Source of the DNA: Opitutia bacterium
Lineage (GTDB): Bacteria; Verrucomicrobiota; Verrucomicrobiia; Opitutales; Seribacteraceae
NCBI GenBank assembly: GCA_002716045.1
Contig: PAZC01000017.1
Span: 22,934 to 65,232 of the forward strand
Length of the DNA: 42,299 bases
Direction of reading: 5' to 3'
In this document: piece by piece, positions 37,373 to 42,299 of the stretch
Position numbering within the stretch: the first letter of the stretch is position 1
Layout: every line of letters starts with the position of its first letter
Notes under the pieces: generated by a model
Database searches by the model: none
What the model was told of the DNA's origin: nothing
Seen by the model: the letters and a program-made list of their open reading frames with translations, nothing else
Translations under genes and position numbers: made by a program

Positions 37373-38782
37373 TCAACTATCGCTTTGCTTTCCTTCCAGC
37401 GAGGCCAGTAGCAGGAAACAGGCACCATCTTTACCACTGCTTTCAAGGGAAAGTTGAGCGCCGGCAAGATCGGCCAACTGTTGGGAGATAGCCAGTCCTA
37501 CGCCAGTCCCCCCCTGCTTGTTGCTGGGACGCGGAGCAAAAGGGGCGTCCAGCATGGATTCGGGTAAGCCGGGACCATCGTCACTCACCCGGAAGGCAAG
37601 TTTGTTTTCTGCTTCCAGGTCGCACCCAAAGGTAACGTCTCCTTTTTCAGCGGTGACTTCTATGGCGTTTTGTCCCAAGTTAAACAAGGCGAGGACAAGC
37701 AGGTTTGCTTGCATGTTGTCAATGGATGCCTCGGGAACGATATCCGGCATCTTCAGGGTAACTCCTTTGCTTTCCGCCAATGGCGCAAGGCGTTTTTCCA
37801 AGATATCCAGAGCCTCCTTCGTGGTGAAGGCGTATGAAACGCCTTCCGTGCGATGTTCCTGCAGGACCTGTAATGCCTCTTCGACCATGGCCTGCATGGA
37901 TCTGGCGGCTTGGGATACAAGCCGAATTTCTTCATCAGCGGGATCATTGGCCTCTTTGTCTTTCACGAATTCATGGAGACCGGCGAGAGGGTTTTTCAAT
38001 CCGTGCATGAGGTGGGCTGAGACGGAACCGAGCGCAGCTGACTTGCTGGCGAGGACTAATTTCTCATTTGCCTTCGCCAGTTTTCGGCTTCTTTCGGCCA
38101 GCATTTGGCTCGATCGGCGTAGTTTGTGGAAGAAAATCCACAAGATGGCCGTAATCAAAATACCTCCGGTTCCAAAGGCAGCGCCCGCCTGCTTCAGCAA
38201 ATCATCGTCCAGAGCAGTGATTTCCTCCACCACCTCGGTGCCATCGAGCAGGAAGCTGGCGTAACCGGTGGGCAATGATCCGTCTTCGGGAATAAAAGCC
38301 ATGAACACCTTCAAGTCAGGTGATGATTCTTGTAGCCAAGTTGCTTTTGGTTCTCCTTGTACTAATTCATTAAGCAAATAGTCGTCTAGTTTGCTTTGGT
38401 CATCGGTATTGGGCAGCGCATGCCGCAACAAGCCTTCGGGATCATGGAACGCAATGGCTTTCACGTTGGGCAGTTCCAGGCACCAGAGCCCGATTTCGTC
38501 AATTACCTGTTCGGAGGAAACGGTCAAGTCGATGAGATCCATCTCGATTAGTTCGGCATTTTCGAGAAGGGCGACATCCTCCGCTCTGCGATACTCGCTG
38601 GTGACGATTTGCTCGAGAGACCGGGCGGCCCGATCGAGAATGCGATTTTGGATTTCATCTCGCTGCTGCCAAGTTACCGATCCTACTATTAAGCCGAAAG
38701 TCAACAGTACTGCCAGCGAAACCAAAATCATGGCGAAACGACCGATAGGCGCGGCCATTTCGCTGTTTGTCCGATCGTTCAC
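37373..38782 (-). CDS. Membrane sensor histidine kinase
   Basis: A 469-residue kinase. Membrane helices at about 14-37 and 200-218 enclose an extracytoplasmic sensor domain (about 40-195) of unknown type. After it a coiled linker leads to the dimerisation segment SAHLMHGLKNPLAG, whose His260 is the likely phosphorylation site, and to an HATPase_c domain with NLGQNAIE (N box), VSDDGPGLPE (G1) and GGTGVGLAIS (G2). It starts with GTG overlapping the stop of the barrel gene (GTGA), so the two are probably translated together; the giant secreted protein begins about 100 bases downstream. No response regulator gene is in the window, so the regulated target is unknown. Confidence 0.92.
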   Translation of the reverse strand: MNDRTNSEMAAPIGRFAMILVSLAVLLTFGLIVGSVTWQQRDEIQNRILDRAARSLEQIVTSEYRRAEDVALLENAELIEMDLIDLTVSSEQVIDEIGLWCLELPNVKAIAFHDPEGLLRHALPNTDDQSKLDDYLLNELVQGEPKATWLQESSPDLKVFMAFIPEDGSLPTGYASFLLDGTEVVEEITALDDDLLKQAGAAFGTGGILITAILWIFFHKLRRSSQMLAERSRKLAKANEKLVLASKSAALGSVSAHLMHGLKNPLAGLHEFVKDKEANDPADEEIRLVSQAARSMQAMVEEALQVLQEHRTEGVSYAFTTKEALDILEKRLAPLAESKGVTLKMPDIVPEASIDNMQANLLVLALFNLGQNAIEVTAEKGDVTFGCDLEAENKLAFRVSDDGPGLPESMLDAPFAPRPSNKQGGTGVGLAISQQLADLAGAQLSLESSGKDGACFLLLASLEGKQSDS

Positions 38783-40023
38783 AGGGAACGGTCTCCTCCG
38801 ATACTGAAGGTGCTCGCGTTGTATTCATAACCCCGTGCGTTGGAGGAGTCCTGTTCTCGCCGCCATTCCAGAAAGCCAGTCCAGTTCTTGCCGAAGGCGC
38901 GTTCCAATGACAAACTCGTTTCAATGGATGAACGATACAATGTGTTTTGGCCGTCGTCCCCCAATTGGGTCTTGTAGTTGTATTTGGATAATCCCAGTCC
39001 CAAACTTGTTTTCCATTTCACGCCTCGCCGAGCGATGGAAAAATCGCCGCGAATCAGGTTGTAATCGTAATACCCCGGACCATCGTCCATGATGCCTTTG
39101 AAGTCTCCATTAGCCTTTATTTGCCAAATCTTTCTGGTCCCGAGGGTATGGGTCCAGTTCACGCCACCACCAAGAGACCAACGTTTAAACGTGCCTCCCA
39201 TGGGGAGACCATTGCGATCTCTCAATTCTCGATTGTCGTACTCTCGCCGAGCGCCTGTCAGGTCCACTTCTAGCTTGGAGCCAAATCCGTACCCTTTGTT
39301 CAGGAAAAAACGCGTCTGCGTTTCAAGGTTATCTTCCGAGGGGTCACGGTATATCACTCCAAGCAAGGCAACTTCGGCTCCGAGGTCTATGTTTTCCGTT
39401 GCCGGAGCACGGAGGAAGGGGCGTATTTCGAACTGGTTGGCTTGCACTTTTGACGAAGCTTTATCGAATTCATTGAAAGAGGCGTCATACACTTGATCGT
39501 AGTAGGTGTATTTCAGCTGCAATCCTATTTCGTTTTGATTCGCGCCCATCCACCCAAGTTCGTCTTGTATCATGAAAAGGCTCGAATCGTTCATTCCTTT
39601 TACGTCCGAGTAGGCGGTGAATTCACCGAATGCATAAAGATAGGTCTGGAATCCGTTCTCATCCTTGGGGCGGTGCAGAAAGGCATCGATGCTAGTCTTG
39701 AGGAAACCACTGGCATCTTTTTCAAATGGGGATAGCAAGACATTGTCTGCCCAGCCTAGATCCATGCGGGCTCCGAAATCTTTTTCCCAGCGAGGCAAGC
39801 CGACTAGATATTCCCCGATCACGGTTTGCACTTCGTTGATCATGGGATCGATTGCCTCCGGTTTCTCGGGCTCCATGTCCAGGGACGGGAGGTTGTCGCC
39901 GAACAGCAGTTGGTCGAGCATTTCATCCTCGGATACGGTGGTTTGTCCCCAAGATGATGCAGGGACCAACAGAATGAACGAAAACAGGCTGAGCCCTGGA
40001 ATCCTATTATAAAAATCGCGCAT
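38779..40023 (-). CDS. Predicted outer-membrane beta-barrel protein
   Basis: A 414-residue exported protein (signal MRDFYNRIPGLSLFSFILLVPASSWGQ) with a short acidic leader (about 28-60) followed by many alternating strands such as GARMDLGWADNVLL, TYLYAFGEFTAYS, NEIGLQLKYTYYDQ, SKLEVDLTGARREY and IETSLSLERAFGKNWTGFLEWRRE. This pattern suggests a beta-barrel in the outer membrane, but the last residue is Leu rather than the common Phe, and I do not recognise the family. It is the first gene of the unit barrel, kinase, giant surface protein. Its stop overlaps the kinase GTG. Role unknown. Confidence 0.82.
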   Translation of the reverse strand: MRDFYNRIPGLSLFSFILLVPASSWGQTTVSEDEMLDQLLFGDNLPSLDMEPEKPEAIDPMINEVQTVIGEYLVGLPRWEKDFGARMDLGWADNVLLSPFEKDASGFLKTSIDAFLHRPKDENGFQTYLYAFGEFTAYSDVKGMNDSSLFMIQDELGWMGANQNEIGLQLKYTYYDQVYDASFNEFDKASSKVQANQFEIRPFLRAPATENIDLGAEVALLGVIYRDPSEDNLETQTRFFLNKGYGFGSKLEVDLTGARREYDNRELRDRNGLPMGGTFKRWSLGGGVNWTHTLGTRKIWQIKANGDFKGIMDDGPGYYDYNLIRGDFSIARRGVKWKTSLGLGLSKYNYKTQLGDDGQNTLYRSSIETSLSLERAFGKNWTGFLEWRREQDSSNARGYEYNASTFSIGGDRSL

Positions 40024-40116
40024 GCCAATGAGAGTTATTACGATGAATGCCTGAAAAAACTGACGTATTCAAGCATTGCCGTGGCCCTTTTCAGGTTGCG
40101 CCTTCAAGGTCTATGC

Positions 40117-40149
40117 AAAAAAGGCGGGCCACCGTTATGGTGACCCGCC
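40117..40149 (-). terminator. Rho-independent terminator of the Pro/Lys-rich secreted protein gene
   Basis: On the minus strand an 11-base stem GGCGGGTCACC/GGTGGCCCGCC (one mismatch) with a five-base loop is followed by six T (40122 to 40117). It lies 34-66 bases past the stop of the gene at 40183-41223, the right place to end its transcript before the barrel gene. Confidence 0.8.
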
Positions 40150-40182
40150 AATGGAAGTATTATTTGCTCGTCAGGAAGAATC

Positions 40183-41223
40183 TCAGTCTTCTGAACGGCG
40201 ATCGCCGGTCTGGGCATTGTCGCGAATGGCTTCGCGGAGCGCCTTCTTGGCTTGTTTCAATTGTTGGTGATGATCCTTTTGGGCTTCCCTGAAAGCAGCA
40301 ATCATGGCTTCACGCTCTTCCTTGCTGGCATTTTTCAAGGCTTGGTGCAGGTCGTGCCTGGCCTTGCCCAAGAGTTGATGGATATCTTTCATGGCGTCGG
40401 CTTTTTCCTTAACCGCGGCAGGAGGCTCGGGACGATCTCCCTTGTCGTGCTTGGGACGATTTGCCTTCAAACTTTCGTGAATTTCCTTGGCCACTGCAAT
40501 TTGAGCGTCGATGCGGTCTTGGTTATCTGCCTTGAAGGCTTCCGCTGCCTTTTTGACGTCTTCTCTGGTGGCATCATCGCCGAGAGCTTCGATCTTTGCC
40601 TTCAGCTCGCCGCGAAGAACGTCTTGGGTTTCCTTGTAGGAATCCATCTTGGTCTTCAATTCTTCCGGAAGAGGCTTTTTAGGAGGAAGTGTGGGACGGA
40701 TCGGAGCAGGAGGCTTTGGACGCTCTCCGCCACCTAATTGTCCGCCGGGCTTTCCACCACCTTGGCCGGGCTTTTCCGGTTTGGGATCAGGACCGCCGGT
40801 TCCTGGCTTGTCCCCGCCATCGGGCTTTTCGGGGCGCGGTTTGCCTGCGGGCGCTCCGGGCCTTGCCTGGAATCGATCATCCGTGCCATCTCGGTCTTGG
40901 TCGATGTAATTCTTAATTTTTGGCCCAGGAATGACATACCCTTCCTTGTCGAGCCACAGTCCGTACTGAGTTTTGTCGATTGGAGCAGGCTTTACCTCAG
41001 GCTTGGGTTTGGGCTTGCCGGTGGTTGCGTCAACTCCATCGGGAAGGCCACCCACTTGCTTGAGAGCATCCATTAACTGCTTGAACTCGTCCGGCTTCAT
41101 GGTCCTTGCCAGAATCGCAATTTGCTCGGGAGTCATTTTTTTGACTGGCGGCGATTCAGCAAATGACAGGGAACTCAATCCCAGGAAAGTTGCCGCTAGT
41201 AAGAATCCTAGTAGTTTCTTCAT
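40183..41223 (-). CDS. Secreted Pro/Lys/Gly-rich protein with Ca-like DxDxDG motif and helical C-terminus
   Basis: A 346-residue exported protein (MKKLLGFLLAATFLGLSSLSFAES). After the signal come MTPEQIAILARTMKPDEFKQLMDAL (helical), a linker GKPKPKPEVKP, and YGLWLDKEGYVIPGPKIKNYIDQDRDGTDDRF, where DQDRDGTDD resembles a calcium loop as in thrombospondin type 3 or dockerin. A Pro/Gly-rich stretch (about 120-175) and a long alanine/lysine-rich helical C-terminus (about 185-346) follow. I do not recognise the family. It stands alone with its own terminator and a putative promoter, so it is probably a separate, possibly abundant, envelope protein. Function unknown. Confidence 0.82.
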   Translation of the reverse strand: MKKLLGFLLAATFLGLSSLSFAESPPVKKMTPEQIAILARTMKPDEFKQLMDALKQVGGLPDGVDATTGKPKPKPEVKPAPIDKTQYGLWLDKEGYVIPGPKIKNYIDQDRDGTDDRFQARPGAPAGKPRPEKPDGGDKPGTGGPDPKPEKPGQGGGKPGGQLGGGERPKPPAPIRPTLPPKKPLPEELKTKMDSYKETQDVLRGELKAKIEALGDDATREDVKKAAEAFKADNQDRIDAQIAVAKEIHESLKANRPKHDKGDRPEPPAAVKEKADAMKDIHQLLGKARHDLHQALKNASKEEREAMIAAFREAQKDHHQQLKQAKKALREAIRDNAQTGDRRSED

Positions 41224-41249
41224 GTTGTTTTTGTTTTGTTGGTTACGAT

Positions 41250-41278
41250 TAATAGAATTTACAGAAACACAGAGGCAA
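41250..41278 (-). promoter_or_regulatory. Putative sigma-70-like promoter of the Pro/Lys-rich secreted protein gene
   Basis: On the minus strand TTGCCT (41278-41273) and CTATTA (41255-41250) are 17 bases apart, an approximate -35/-10 pair ending 26 bases before the ATG at 41223, giving a short A-rich leader. The -10 is a poor match to TATAAT, so this is weak. The rest of the 249-base gap up to 41472 shows only two copies of ATATTCCCC (near 41380 and 41412) and no convincing gene. Confidence 0.3.
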
Positions 41279-41472
41279 GATCTGCGCCTAATTTAGTATA
41301 TTCCATAAGGCATTGGTTAACAATGGAAAGAGGTGTTTTCATGCAGGGGTTGGAGTTGCATTGAATGACGAAATTGGTAATATTCCCCAGTTTGGGCAAT
41401 CTTTTTAGGGGGATATTCCCCGATGGAGAAGCGCCTTGACGGTCGCCCCGGTAGTCGAAAACATGTTTATGC

Positions 41473-41925
41473 ATGACTGAAATCCAACATTCAATTCCCC
41501 CTGTGGGACTCAGAGAAAAAGCGCTTCGAGTCATGACGGATGCTCGTTTTCCTCAGTTGGCCTCGATGGATGGCGACCAACCTCGTCTCCGTCCCGTTTC
41601 TCCCGTAAAGACAGATGGATTTGTGGTCTACGTGGCGAACCTGCGTTCTTACAACAAAACAGGAGAAATCGAGAGTAACCCCAAGGTTGAGTTATGCTAT
41701 TTGGACGAGGGACATGACCAGGTGCGTATCACAGGGATGGCCGAGGTGGTGACGGATACTGGCTTGTTGCAGGAAATTTGGGACGAGAACCCTCTTCTTC
41801 GTAAGTATCTGGGAACCATCGACAACCCCGAGTTGATCGTTTATCGAATCCGGCCCGTCCGGGTGCGGTACATGAAGGAATGGGCCTTGGCCTATCACGA
41901 GGTGTCTCTTGCGAAATCGGATTGA
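41473..41925 (+). CDS. Pyridoxamine 5'-phosphate oxidase-like flavin-binding protein
   Basis: A 150-residue split-barrel protein of the PNPOx-like superfamily. RVMTDARFPQLASMDGDQPRLRPV is the typical first sheet (a small protein starting with a helix and LASxDGxxPRxRPV), NLRSYNKTGEIESNPKVELCYLD follows, and VRITGMAEVV with YRIRPVRVRYMKEW ends it. Such proteins bind FMN or F420 or act on general-stress substrates; the small size points to the general-stress-like or DUF-type subgroup rather than true PdxH. It converges with the ankyrin gene; no operon partner. Confidence 0.9.
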   Translation: MTEIQHSIPPVGLREKALRVMTDARFPQLASMDGDQPRLRPVSPVKTDGFVVYVANLRSYNKTGEIESNPKVELCYLDEGHDQVRITGMAEVVTDTGLLQEIWDENPLLRKYLGTIDNPELIVYRIRPVRVRYMKEWALAYHEVSLAKSD

Positions 41926-41947
41926 GGCTCAAGCCATCTCCCTTTGC

Positions 41948-42299
41948 TTAAGGCCGGCCGAGTTCCCAGCTAGCTTTGCCGCCATGGATTCGCAAGAGTT
42001 GAACGGCTTCCGGGCTGTCGTGAGCAACGTCGGTAGGGGTGATCCCTTCGTCTCCGAAGCGCGCATTGACGTCGAGGCCAAGGCCGATCAGCTGGGAAAG
42101 TAATTTCTTATCCTTCGAAAAGGCGGCGGCATGCATCAAGGTATATCCTTGCTTGGCCACGATCTTGGGATCGGCTTTTTTGTTCAGCAGATATTGGAAG
42201 ACGTCACGTTTGCCTGAAATTGTCGCGTAGATCAGGGGCGTTGCACCGAACCCGTCGAGTTCATCGACAGGTTTTCCCGAGGTGATGAACTTTTGCACG
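41948..42299 (-). CDS. Ankyrin-repeat protein, N-terminus beyond the window
   Basis: The stop is at 41948 and the frame stays open to the window's right end (about 117 residues), so the beginning is missing. At least three ankyrin units are visible: GFGATPLIYATISGKRDVFQYLL, KQGYTLMHAAAFSKDKKLLSQLI and GDEGITPTDVAHDSPEAVQLLR, with the last ending HGGKASWELGRP. Ankyrin repeats bind proteins; the partner is unknown. The apparent in-frame start at the window edge is not the real one. Confidence 0.88.
   Translation of the reverse strand, partial: VQKFITSGKPVDELDGFGATPLIYATISGKRDVFQYLLNKKADPKIVAKQGYTLMHAAAFSKDKKLLSQLIGLGLDVNARFGDEGITPTDVAHDSPEAVQLLRIHGGKASWELGRP

Noticed and set aside
37518-38264. 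A 248-codon plus-strand open frame
   Set aside because: Antisense to the sensor kinase; its Ser/Arg-rich composition is that of a shadow frame.
41259-41534. A 91-codon minus-strand frame in the gap before the PNPOx-like gene
   Set aside because: It overlaps the PNPOx-like start, has no signal or motif, and its composition looks non-coding.

Overview
This 42.3 kb window most likely comes from a Verrucomicrobiota chromosome, probably a marine Opitutae/Puniceicoccales-type bacterium. That placement is inferred from gene content: a DUF1080 protein, a cytoplasmic FAD_oxidored protein in an operon with a secreted esterase, a DUF393-LMF1 fusion, a giant PQQ/InlB-repeat surface protein, tandem PilB-like ATPases, and mostly weak Shine-Dalgarno signals. 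A 16S gene or genome-wide comparison would be needed to confirm it. Coding density is high, with many 1-8 bp gene overlaps.

Layout. (1) 1-3743, minus strand: a tightly packed three-gene operon encoding a membrane-anchored TIR-TPR protein, a HAD phosphatase and a Na+/dicarboxylate-type symporter cut by the window edge. (2) 3929-11370, plus strand: a TPP riboswitch followed by a nearly complete thiamine operon, thiC-thiS-(thiE/tenI-like)-thiE-thiG-thiH-thiF(+rhodanese)-thiD. It covers the pyrimidine branch (ThiC, ThiD), the thiazole branch (ThiS, ThiF, ThiG, ThiH) and coupling (ThiE). (3) 11440-14205: a YmdB-type phosphodiesterase, a convergent YugP-type membrane metallopeptidase, tRNA-Arg(UCU), a DUF3147 membrane protein and CoaE. 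(4) 14254-20752: rho, then two adjacent PilB/GspE ATPases and a PilC/GspF platform protein, the cytoplasmic and inner-membrane core of a type IV pilus or type II secretion-like machine without its pilins. (5) 20803-31805: secreted and envelope proteins, namely an isochorismatase-like hydrolase, a lipoprotein, an M23 peptidase, a DUF1080 protein, an LRR-like lipoprotein, a minus-strand operon (FAD oxidoreductase, esterase, secreted HExxH metallopeptidase), and a Bcp peroxiredoxin next to a DUF393-LMF1 fusion. (6) 31879-40023, minus strand: an apparent three-gene unit of outer-membrane barrel, sensor histidine kinase and a 1796-residue secreted protein built from an eight-blade PQQ-like propeller, 16 InlB-type repeats, one repeat carrying an inserted cupredoxin-like domain, and a Trp/Tyr-rich module. 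(7) 40117-42299: a terminator, a secreted Pro/Lys-rich protein with a putative promoter, a PNPOx-like flavoprotein and an ankyrin-repeat fragment.

The most unusual parts are the surface-protein/kinase/barrel unit, the cupredoxin insertion inside one repeat of that protein, and the TIR-TPR protein whose predicted topology puts a periplasmic TPR array behind a cytoplasmic TIR domain. The thiamine region is conventional but has two distinct ThiE-like proteins and a ThiF that lacks the usual distal zinc Cys pair. Several starts are my choices over longer reading frames, as stated per entry.
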